The position numbers and the translations under genes were made by a program. Below, piece after piece: positions 7,185 through 13,096 of a stretch of 13,096 nt of DNA. Below the pieces are notes generated by a model that saw only the letters and a list, made by a program, of their open reading frames with translations, was not told the DNA's origin and ran no database searches. Position 1 is the first letter of the stretch. Each line of letters opens with the position of its first letter. Origin of the DNA: Pedobacter sp. UBA1654 (lineage in GTDB: Bacteria > Bacteroidota > Bacteroidia > Sphingobacteriales > Sphingobacteriaceae); assembly GCA_002320935.1 (NCBI GenBank), contig DCLG01000090.1, positions 125,582 to 138,677 of the forward strand, in the 5' to 3' direction.

Positions 7185-7255
7185 GTCTACAAAATGAGGA
7201 AATGTTAGGGGCGCTTTACGTAATTATACATTTACACTAGAAAAACTTTAACAAA

Positions 7256-7636
7256 ATGGCAATACATCAGGGTGATATCGTTGAAAGGGTTATCCGAAGG
7301 CAAGGACATTCATTAACGGACCTGGCAAAACTTACCGGCGTTAACCGCCGCTCCATCTACAATTGGTTTACACAATCTCGACTTAAACCAGAAAATATTA
7401 TTAAAATCGGCCAGGCCATCAGACATGATTTTTCAGTGGAATTCCCGGACTTGTTTGTTCCGGAAGATTTTATCCCACAGGAGAGAGCAGTGGAAGTCAA
7501 AACTGAAGATTTTAATCCCTGGAAGGAAAAATACATCGACTTATTGGAACGGTATAATTTGTTGTTAAGGATCAATAGTGGCGAAGTAAAGCTGCCATCT
7601 ATGGCTGAATTTCTAGCGGAAAGGACTGATAAATAA
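7256..7636 (+). CDS. Small HTH (XRE/Cro-like) transcriptional regulator, 126 aa
   Basis: The N-terminal helix-turn-helix covers about residues 6-56: helix-forming IVERVIRRQG, then LTDLAKLTGVNRRSIYNWF with the recognition helix about 29-38, and LKPENIIKIGQAI as the last helix. The Trp-Phe at the end of the recognition helix and the TGV turn are typical of XRE-type domains. The middle (about 57-90) is Pro/Glu-rich with DLFVPEDFIP, and the C-terminus has an amphipathic helix (WKEKYIDLLERYNLLL, about 89-104) that could mediate dimerisation. Similar small XRE-like regulators are widespread in Sphingobacteriaceae; targets are unknown. ATG 7256 is preceded by an A-rich leader and by TACATTTA (7227-7234), which fits a -7 element without a good -33. 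It stands alone, convergent with the lipoprotein genes downstream. Autoregulation through the tandem repeat at 7165-7184 is possible. Confidence 0.85.
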   Translation: MAIHQGDIVERVIRRQGHSLTDLAKLTGVNRRSIYNWFTQSRLKPENIIKIGQAIRHDFSVEFPDLFVPEDFIPQERAVEVKTEDFNPWKEKYIDLLERYNLLLRINSGEVKLPSMAEFLAERTDK

Positions 7637-7657
7637 GCTAATTGTACTTAAAGTTAT

Positions 7658-7689
7658 GCAAGGGTGCAACCTCTCGATTGCCCCCCTGC
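7658..7689. terminator. Imperfect hairpin in the convergent spacer
   Basis: GCAAGGGTGCAA (7658-7669), loop CCTCTCGA, TTGCCCCCCTGC (7678-7689) form a 12-position stem with two mismatches. It lies 21 bases after the HTH stop, in the spacer before the convergent lipoprotein gene. There is no good U-tract on either strand, so it may be a weak or rho-assisted terminator. Confidence 0.4.
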
Positions 7690-7820
7690 ATTAACGCTCT
7701 CACAACAAATATATAAATCTATTTAGCCTTTGTAGAATTAATTTGGCAATTGTATAAATTTTTCACAAAAGTTAACGAAGGTATACACTTGTTCATCTGG
7801 CTTAAAAATCTGCGATAAGC

Positions 7821-8300
7821 CTATTGTACTTTTATACTGATGCCCCTAATGGTTTGCCAACCAGCCTTGTCCGTTACCCGGATCAGGAAGTGGTAATCTC
7901 CGGGATCCACATCAGCAGGTACTTCAATTTCTTTTTCCAGTACATAATCTTTTGTGCCTGCCGGAACCGGAAAATCCTGGATCAGTAGAAATGGCTTCTG
8001 CGCCGTTTTCTTCGCGTCCATGGTGCAGGCTGTCACTTCTGTACTGTGACTATGCTGGTCAAAGTTATTATGCACGTCAAGACTCACCGATCCAAGTTCC
8101 CGGTCATCGCTGAAGCGCGCACGAAATACAAACTTGCCACCGCGGTCAATCACGCTGCACTGTTTTGGAAAAGCATTGGCTGCAGTAATGTCAATTACCG
8201 GGTAAGTTTCGTCCACGGCTTGCTCATCATCTTTACTGCAGCCCGTCATGATTGCTGCACAGGTTAAAAGCATTAGGATGCCTCCTCTAAATTTATCCAT
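7821..8300 (-). CDS. DUF4625 lipoprotein (first copy), predicted surface-exposed
   Basis: This is a 159-residue lipoprotein. The signal peptide ends in lipobox MTGC with Cys21 as the lipidated residue. The next residues, SKDDE, match the K-(D/E)2 type of lipoprotein export signal described in Bacteroidota, so the protein should be flipped to the outer face of the outer membrane. The mature part (about 33-157) is a DUF4625, Ig-like beta domain: opening YPVIDI, the strand VPADVDPGDYHFLIRVTD near 127-144, and a closing IRGISIKV. His77, His83 and His85 lie close together in a loop and Cys48 and Cys92 could form a disulfide; metal binding by the histidines is only an inference. The gene is last in the minus-strand cluster, 73 bases after the second DUF4625 gene, separated from it by a hairpin. 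Confidence 0.88.
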   Translation of the reverse strand: MDKFRGGILMLLTCAAIMTGCSKDDEQAVDETYPVIDITAANAFPKQCSVIDRGGKFVFRARFSDDRELGSVSLDVHNNFDQHSHSTEVTACTMDAKKTAQKPFLLIQDFPVPAGTKDYVLEKEIEVPADVDPGDYHFLIRVTDKAGWQTIRGISIKVQ

Positions 8301-8315
8301 CTCTTTAATTGTTAA

Positions 8316-8341
8316 AACCGGAAGCCCAAAGACCTCCGGTT
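8316..8341 (-). terminator. Hairpin between the two DUF4625 genes
   Basis: AACCGGA (8316-8322) and TCCGGTT (8335-8341) form a perfect 7-bp stem with a 12-base loop. On the minus strand it is followed by TTTTAAC, so it looks like a weak intrinsic terminator or attenuator after the upstream DUF4625 gene. Some transcripts could stop here and lower expression of the last gene. Confidence 0.55.
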
Positions 8342-8373
8342 ATTGTTGTTCTTCATTTATTTAGCAGCGTTAT

Positions 8374-8814
8374 TTAATGATCATCTCCTGCTGCATGATC
8401 TCCAATTGTCAATTCCAGTGTAGCGGTTACGGTCGTCTCCTTACCGTTCTGATCTTTAACCTTTAACTTTAGGTCATAGCTCCCCAAAGCGGCATCTGCA
8501 GGTACATCCACATGCTTGTGAAACTCGGCGTTCTTCAGTCCGGCAAAACCCTCAGTGTAAACTGTATTCAGCTTCCAGCCAGTGCCACTCTTCGGATTGA
8601 TCTCCAGGGTTACACTTTCCATGTTTGCAGCAGCGAAAAGTGCTGCTTCCATATGCAGATCACCACCAGGATGTGCGGTTTTGTTGTTGTTCGGGCCAAT
8701 TTCCAATCCTGTGATCGTTGGTGCTTCAATTTCTGCAACGTCATTGTCTTTTTTACATGCGCTAAAGCTTGCGGCAACAAGCAGGAAGCCTGCAATAAGT
8801 TTGCTGTGTTTCAT
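8374..8814 (-). CDS. DUF4625 lipoprotein (second copy)
   Basis: This is a 146-residue lipoprotein starting at ATG 8814 (MKHSKL); an in-frame TTG at 8838 would add eight residues and is less likely. The signal peptide ends in FSAC with Cys20 lipidated, followed by KKDND, which partly fits the surface export signal. The mature domain (about 31-136) is DUF4625-like: opening APTITGLEI, strand MESVTLEINP, and VPADAALGSYDLKLKVKD aligning with the same VPAD...G.Y segment of its neighbour. Histidines are plentiful (His48, 54, 99, 101 and the GDHAAGDDH tail with 140 and 146), which fits a metal-binding role but does not prove it. It lies 78 bases downstream of the TonB receptor stop with an AT-rich leader and no clear terminator, so the two are probably co-transcribed. 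The pair likely arose by duplication, though identity is low. Confidence 0.86.
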   Translation of the reverse strand: MKHSKLIAGFLLVAASFSACKKDNDVAEIEAPTITGLEIGPNNNKTAHPGGDLHMEAALFAAANMESVTLEINPKSGTGWKLNTVYTEGFAGLKNAEFHKHVDVPADAALGSYDLKLKVKDQNGKETTVTATLELTIGDHAAGDDH

Positions 8815-8892
8815 AATGTTGATTGTTTTTGTTTTCAATTTTTGTTGGTTGATCTGATGATTTCTAGTCTTGATTCAATTGTTTTTATTCAG

Positions 8893-11301
8893 TTACTTTT
8901 TGATCTTAAAAGGCATTTTCAAGGACAGGATCAGGTTCCTTCCAGCTTCAGGTAGTTCAATCAGGCGGTAAAAGCTGGTATGATTCAGATACTTCGTGTC
9001 GAGCAGGTTCTGCGCCTGAAAACTCAGCTGTACTTCCTGTCCATACAGGTTCAGTTTGGTGCCGGCCTGCACATTTACCGTCTGGTATCCGGGTGTTTTC
9101 TTCTCCGGTGGCACAATGTTGTTCTGGGCCGCTGTCATCCTGAAATCTACAGACAGGTAACTGCCTTCCAGTCCCCGTGCCTCAGGGTTCCAGCTCAGGT
9201 TCAGCAGCAGGGATGCAGGTGGAGAAAAGGGTAGGGTATAGCCCTTTTTCGCGCCGGAAAGCTGCCTGCTGTACAGGTATTCTGCCAGTACTTCAGTGCT
9301 CAGTGTGTTCCAGAACTTATATCTAAACTGCAATTCAGCACCATAGCGCATCACCTTACTCTGTTCGTATTCAAAGATCTGATTGCCGGCACCATAGTTC
9401 CGGTCATGCGACGCTGTTGGATTCAGGTAGATGTAATTGGGAAAATAATTGTAGAAAGGGCTAAACTGTAAGGACCAGGCATCGGCGTTCCATGCCGCAG
9501 AAAAGTCCAACTGATAACTCTGCTCCGCCTCAAGATTAGGATTTCCACGTTCATAGCTGAAATAGTGATAATTCACGCCATTGGCGCCGAGTTCCTTGGC
9601 AATTGGCATTCGGAAGCTCTTGCCAACATTGGCCTTCAGCGCCAGTTGCTCCCGGTTGTAGTTCATGCCCAGCGACCAGACCAGGCTTTTGAAGCTCCTG
9701 TTCAGGTTTGCCGCACGGACCACCTGCTGCGGAACGTTCTGTCCGCCTTCGTTAATTTCCGAGTTGAACCAATCCCTGTATTCGAACATACGGATCTGGC
9801 CATAATCGAAACGCAGGGCGCCGTGTAAAAGCAGCTCCTCATTAACTTCTAGCTTGTCATACACGAATGCACCTGCTGTACTTTGATCAAAGGATGGTAC
9901 CAAAAAGCCCCAGCCATCCCTGGTATTATCCTGCCGCTCTACGTTCAGGCCTATACTTAATTTATGTTTACCCAGACTGATGTTATCGCGGACATTCGCG
10001 GAATACACCCGCTTGTCAAAGCCCCGCTCCAAAGTAGATGGTATCCGCATACTGTCGGGGTAAACCGGCGGCATAAAGCCATGGTTTACATAGGGACTAA
10101 ACTCCTCCCTGAAATTGCGCTGGTAGCCGAGTTCAAGCTCCAGATGATGTGCTGCAAAATGGTAACTGCTGCGGTTGATGATCTTAAAATGGTTCACCTG
10201 CTGGCTCGGCAGCTGGATGTCGCGGGCACTGGCATCATGCATGGCCTCATCCACCCGCCGGGGCTCCAATCCATGTGCATTCGCGAAAAATCCGCTCTTG
10301 CTGTGGCTATTGCTCAGGTAGAAAATGGAGCGGAAATGGTCTGTCAGGTAACCCGTGCTAAAATGCATGCCCGTCTCCCGGCCCGCCGTGTTCCGCAATT
10401 TATGCTTGTATAAGGGTACAGCATAGTCATAAACGAACACCGTATCTGTAGGCACGCGGTAGTCGGCATAACGCTGATCCGTGTACCGTGCATCAAAGAA
10501 CAGCTGCTGCTGCCGTCCATAAAGGTTAATGGAGGTACCATAAAGGTCATTATTGCTTTTCCCGATCAGCTCTACAGATCCGCCCAAAGAATTTGCTGCC
10601 GGCACTGGCGGTGGTTTCACGTCAATGGCGCCGGCAATAGCATCGGAGCCATAAACAAATGATGCGGCACCTTTGATCAGCTCCACCGATCCTGCAGCAA
10701 ACTGATCCAGTTCCAGGCCATGGTCGGCACCCCATTGCTGGCCTTCATGTTTCATACCTTTGTCCAGCACCACAACACGGTTAAAGCCCAAACCGCGGAT
10801 CAGCGGTTTACTCTGCCCCGAACCGATTCCGATATTCTTTATGCCCGGCAGCCGCTCCAGTGTCTTCATCAAACTGCCGCCCAGATTGCGCTGGATGAAC
10901 TCGGACTTAACAATCTCCACATTCATGGACTCTTCCTGCTTTCGCTGCAGAACAATGTTGTCGCGAATAACCACTTCCTCCAGCTGGTGCTGCTGTTCAT
11001 GCAGTAAAAGCCGGATGTGCCGGTCGGCCGAAAGCTCAATTTCCTGATTCAGCAGGATATAGCCTTCCTGGTATGCCGTCAGGCGGTATTTACCTGGCTT
11101 TAGCGATGAAAACTGGAAGTCACCAGCAGCATCTGTACTCGAATTCAGGTTCAGCGGTTGCAGGGTAAGTTGGACATGCTCTACTGGTCGCGCTGCAGCG
11201 TTAACAATTTTGCCCGACAAACGTATGGTTTGTGCCTGAAGCAATATCACCGGCATACAAAACGCTAAAGTGAGGATGCCCTTCAATAAAGAAGAGATCA
11301 T
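8893..11301 (-). CDS. TonB-dependent outer-membrane receptor, 802 aa
   Basis: This complete receptor imports a ligand across the outer membrane using TonB-ExbBD energy. It has a signal peptide (cut about residue 24, after LLQAQ), a carboxypeptidase-regulatory-like beta domain (about 25-105: SGKIVNAAARPVEHVQLTL, GKYRLTAYQEGY), a TonB-box-like LEEVVI near 107, a plug (about 125-228, with LERLPGIKN, IRGLGFNRVVVLD and GAASFVYGSDAIAGAIDV), and a 22-strand-type barrel ending LILSLKMPFKI. The plug loop KHEGQQWGADHGLELD carries His185 and His194; a comparable DH segment is found in plugs of receptors for metals such as ZnuD-like ones, so a metal or metal complex is a fair guess, but haem, siderophore or cobalamin cannot be excluded. 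Length suits the family. It precedes the two DUF4625 lipoproteins, likely surface partners, and follows the Cys/His-rich small protein and PepSY gene. ATG 11301 starts the signal peptide. Confidence 0.93.
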   Translation of the reverse strand: MISSLLKGILTLAFCMPVILLQAQTIRLSGKIVNAAARPVEHVQLTLQPLNLNSSTDAAGDFQFSSLKPGKYRLTAYQEGYILLNQEIELSADRHIRLLLHEQQHQLEEVVIRDNIVLQRKQEESMNVEIVKSEFIQRNLGGSLMKTLERLPGIKNIGIGSGQSKPLIRGLGFNRVVVLDKGMKHEGQQWGADHGLELDQFAAGSVELIKGAASFVYGSDAIAGAIDVKPPPVPAANSLGGSVELIGKSNNDLYGTSINLYGRQQQLFFDARYTDQRYADYRVPTDTVFVYDYAVPLYKHKLRNTAGRETGMHFSTGYLTDHFRSIFYLSNSHSKSGFFANAHGLEPRRVDEAMHDASARDIQLPSQQVNHFKIINRSSYHFAAHHLELELGYQRNFREEFSPYVNHGFMPPVYPDSMRIPSTLERGFDKRVYSANVRDNISLGKHKLSIGLNVERQDNTRDGWGFLVPSFDQSTAGAFVYDKLEVNEELLLHGALRFDYGQIRMFEYRDWFNSEINEGGQNVPQQVVRAANLNRSFKSLVWSLGMNYNREQLALKANVGKSFRMPIAKELGANGVNYHYFSYERGNPNLEAEQSYQLDFSAAWNADAWSLQFSPFYNYFPNYIYLNPTASHDRNYGAGNQIFEYEQSKVMRYGAELQFRYKFWNTLSTEVLAEYLYSRQLSGAKKGYTLPFSPPASLLLNLSWNPEARGLEGSYLSVDFRMTAAQNNIVPPEKKTPGYQTVNVQAGTKLNLYGQEVQLSFQAQNLLDTKYLNHTSFYRLIELPEAGRNLILSLKMPFKIKK

Positions 11302-11338
11302 TTTATAGCATTAAAAATTAAAAGAATACAGCAGAAGA

Positions 11339-11358
11339 TGGCCGGCCAGCATGCTGGC
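11339..11358. other. Two overlapping perfect palindromes in receptor leader
   Basis: TGGCCGGCCA (11339-11348) and GCCAGCATGCTGGC (11345-11358) are both perfect palindromes sharing four bases. They lie 38-57 bases upstream of the receptor ATG, within the spacer after the small Cys/His-rich gene. Such loopless symmetry fits a dimeric regulator site better than an RNA hairpin. No matching known Fur or Zur site is evident. Confidence 0.5.
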
Positions 11359-11399
11359 AGCATCGTTCAGTACCTAAGCAGATTTGCGCAGGCTACTGA

Positions 11400-11762
11400 T
11401 TAGCAGGAAAAGGCAGGAGGGCCTTTGTTGGTGAAGCCTTGCAGGCTAAACTTGTAGTTTCCTACAAAGACATTGGTGTTTAAAGTGATTGCATCCGGAA
11501 GTGGTATGCTGAGTACAAGAGGATGGCTGATGTAGAATTCTTTGGATTGCTGATGTGCAAGGTAATCACAGATCAGACATTTGTCGGCCGCACTTAGCTC
11601 ATGCCCCCCATCCAGATCATGCTGGTGGGTATGTGTTGTGGCACTCACTTTTGGGTGACTGTGCAAAATTTGCGCCACCGAAATCGAAAGAAACAGCATC
11701 ACCAGCAGCATAGCGCCGGCCTGGTAGCATTTTCCTAAGATATGTTTACGCTCTTTTTGCAT
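11400..11762 (-). CDS. Small Cys/His-rich envelope protein, 120 aa
   Basis: The start chosen is ATG 11762; an in-frame TTG at 11771 would add three residues. A hydrophobic segment (about 15-33) acts as signal anchor or signal peptide. It is followed by a His-rich stretch (His34, 36, 44, 46, 48, 54) and a CLIC pair (Cys62, Cys65) with His70 and His80 nearby. The C-terminus ends KGPPAFSC. The layout (hydrophobic N-terminus, His cluster, CxxC, PP near the end) is like the short DUF2946-type proteins found beside metal and TonB receptor genes, but I would not assign the family firmly. The motif set suggests binding of a transition metal at the outer face of the inner membrane or in the periplasm. 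It lies 83 bases after the PepSY gene and 98 bases before the receptor gene, all on the same strand. Confidence 0.75.
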   Translation of the reverse strand: MQKERKHILGKCYQAGAMLLVMLFLSISVAQILHSHPKVSATTHTHQHDLDGGHELSAADKCLICDYLAHQQSKEFYISHPLVLSIPLPDAITLNTNVFVGNYKFSLQGFTNKGPPAFSC

Positions 11763-11845
11763 TGACGACAAATGTCTGATAAAATCCGGCTGTTAACTTC
11801 TGCTGAATGTTAATTTTAAGTAACGAAACTGTTAGAAAGCAATTA

Positions 11846-12946
11846 CTACAACCGTTTACGCTGCCGCCGCAAGTACAGCATTGCACCGGTAACCGATAGC
11901 AAACCGGGAAGCAAACCCAGTAAAACATATAAGATCTTTACAGCCGTACCACCAAAACTACCTGCATGCAGCGGCAGGAAAGTTGTTTCCAGCTGTGCCC
12001 AAAAGCAGAGTTCCGAAAACCGCTGCACATGATTTACCTTGCCGCTTTGCGGATCTATGGATACGGAGTTGCCGTTGTGGAACAATGCCGGTTGCCCCGG
12101 CAGCATACCGCTGATGCGGAAAACCTTACCGGGCTGCGTCGGCAGGTAGACATTCCGTATCAGTATTTCCGGTAGCTGCTTTCTGGCTTCCGCCATCATG
12201 CTGTCCATTGACTGTACAGCAAGCGTATTCGCAGGTGCCACTGCCATTTGCCGCTTCCAGTAGCCTGGATCCATCGAAAACATGTTCATCCAGAAGCCGG
12301 TAAAAAAAATGATCACATTAAATACCATGCTCCAAACTCCAATAATGCGGTGCAGGCTAGATGCTGCGCTGCGGCGGTTGTTCCATTTAAAAGGTACCCG
12401 GAACAGCAGCACCCGCCAGACAAACTTGCGATAGATGATCAGGCCAGTGATGGTCGACAGCAGCATCGTTAAACCGAAGATGCTGGCCAGCAGTAAACCC
12501 GGAAGACCAAGCTGGAAACTCCAGTGAAACTGCAGGATCCAGTGCATTAGACTCGGATTCAGGTCGCGCAGACGCCCTTCCCGTAGTATTGCGCCGGTAT
12601 AAGGATTGATGCTGATCAGTCCCAGATCATAGGTGCTGATCTTTCCATCGTTTTGGTAGAGGCGGAATTCGTATGCCTGCCCTTTGGGCGCATCCGGATT
12701 CATCCAGGCAATACCCGCCAGGTTTGGGTGCCGGCTGCTAATATGCCGGTAGTGTTCATCAAGCGGCAATGCCGCTGCTGTGGGCTCAACCTGCAACAGC
12801 GATTCATTTAACTGCGCATCAATTTCTTTCATAAATACCAATGCGGAACCGCTCAGACCCAATAACAGCAGGAATGTTCCGCTAATCAGCCCCAGCTTGC
12901 TGTGCAGCTTAAAGGCCATCCGGGTCATGTGTTTTAAGCGGCTCAT
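11846..12946 (-). CDS. PepSY-associated TM protein (PepSY_TM family), 366 aa
   Basis: This inner-membrane protein has four predicted transmembrane helices (about 18-38, 148-172, 200-223, 336-359) and large periplasmic loops between TM1-TM2 and TM3-TM4. Conserved-type histidines are His15 (KLHSKLG) before TM1, His135 and His141 (MHWILQFHW), His199 (SLHR) before TM3, and His327 (PLHAG). This is the PepSY_TM arrangement; members next to siderophore receptors are thought to reduce ferric siderophores using haem or similar, as in FpvG-like proteins. The C-terminus ends in a basic RRQRKRL tail. Its ATG (12946-12944) overlaps the stop of the upstream receptor as ATGA, so translation is coupled and the two surely share a transcript. 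That linkage supports ferric-siderophore processing as the role. It is 83 bases ahead of the small Cys/His-rich gene. Confidence 0.9.
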   Translation of the reverse strand: MSRLKHMTRMAFKLHSKLGLISGTFLLLLGLSGSALVFMKEIDAQLNESLLQVEPTAAALPLDEHYRHISSRHPNLAGIAWMNPDAPKGQAYEFRLYQNDGKISTYDLGLISINPYTGAILREGRLRDLNPSLMHWILQFHWSFQLGLPGLLLASIFGLTMLLSTITGLIIYRKFVWRVLLFRVPFKWNNRRSAASSLHRIIGVWSMVFNVIIFFTGFWMNMFSMDPGYWKRQMAVAPANTLAVQSMDSMMAEARKQLPEILIRNVYLPTQPGKVFRISGMLPGQPALFHNGNSVSIDPQSGKVNHVQRFSELCFWAQLETTFLPLHAGSFGGTAVKILYVLLGLLPGLLSVTGAMLYLRRQRKRL

Positions 12947-13096
12947 AAGATGTTGTATTGAATGCCAAACCTGAAATTGAATGGGTCACCCAGACCTGCA
13001 GTAGTGGTTCCCGACCTGCTCCCGGTGAAATAGTGCTTGTTGCCCAGGTTATAGGCATTCAGCTGCAGGTTGTAGCGTCCCCACTGATAGTTTACC
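12943..13096 (-). CDS. C-terminal end of TonB-dependent receptor (partial)
   Basis: Only the last 50 residues are present, entering from the right edge and ending with TGA 12945-12943. They read VNYQWGRYNLQLNAYNLGNK followed by HYFTGSRSG, TTTAGLGDPFNFRFG and IQYNIL. The N(A/V).NL.NK.Y pattern and the final FRFGIQY strand are the classic last two barrel strands of TonB-dependent, siderophore-type receptors. The terminal residue is Leu rather than the usual aromatic. The stop overlaps the PepSY start by ATGA, a typical pairing of a siderophore receptor with its PepSY partner. Ligand cannot be read from this fragment. Confidence 0.85.
   Translation of the reverse strand, partial: VNYQWGRYNLQLNAYNLGNKHYFTGSRSGTTTAGLGDPFNFRFGIQYNIL

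Noticed and set aside
8512..8955. Plus-strand open frame of 147 codons
   Set aside because: It lies antisense to a clear lipoprotein gene and spans its leader; the product has no recognisable domain.
9964..10413. Plus-strand open frame of 149 codons
   Set aside because: Entirely antisense to the TonB receptor barrel; no domain or upstream signal.

Overview
The window looks like a chromosomal segment from a Bacteroidota species, most likely in the Sphingobacteriaceae (Pedobacter-like). The grounds are a DUF6266 protein, TonB receptors with an N-terminal carboxypeptidase-regulatory-like domain, DUF4625 lipoproteins with a Bacteroidota-style surface export signal, weak or absent Shine-Dalgarno sequences, and promoter candidates close to the TTTG/TAnnTTTG pattern of this phylum. 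I see no rRNA, tRNA, CRISPR array, transposase or integrase.

Layout. Positions 1-541 (minus) hold the N-terminal part of a DUF6266 protein that runs off the left edge. Positions 738-1973 (minus) encode an unassigned helical protein of 411 residues. A 411-base gap without a gene follows, then a small orphan protein (2385-2717, minus). A divergent AT-rich spacer leads to a two-gene plus-strand stress operon at 2902-4356: a DUF2382 (YsnF/AvaK) protein, then a YflT-DUF2382 fusion, closed by a strong intrinsic terminator. Next, on the plus strand, is an orphan multi-PAS hybrid-like sensor histidine kinase (4499-7069) with a STAS/SpoIIAA-like domain fused after its ATPase domain, followed by a small HTH regulator (7256-7636).

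From 7821 to the right edge all genes are on the minus strand and read right to left. They are the C-terminal tail of a TonB-dependent (siderophore-type) receptor, a PepSY-TM inner-membrane protein overlapping it by ATGA, a small Cys/His-rich envelope protein, a complete TonB-dependent receptor, and two tandem DUF4625 lipoproteins. This reads as a metal or metal-chelate acquisition cluster: receptors in the outer membrane, a PepSY-TM protein (often linked to ferric-siderophore reduction) in the inner membrane, and His-containing lipoproteins predicted to sit at the cell surface. Which metal is used cannot be read from the sequence.

Most of the content belongs to known families. The least ordinary items are the kinase-STAS fusion, the paired His-bearing DUF4625 lipoproteins with a hairpin between them, and several short repeats or dyads in front of regulators and receptors. 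I found no convincing wholly new system.
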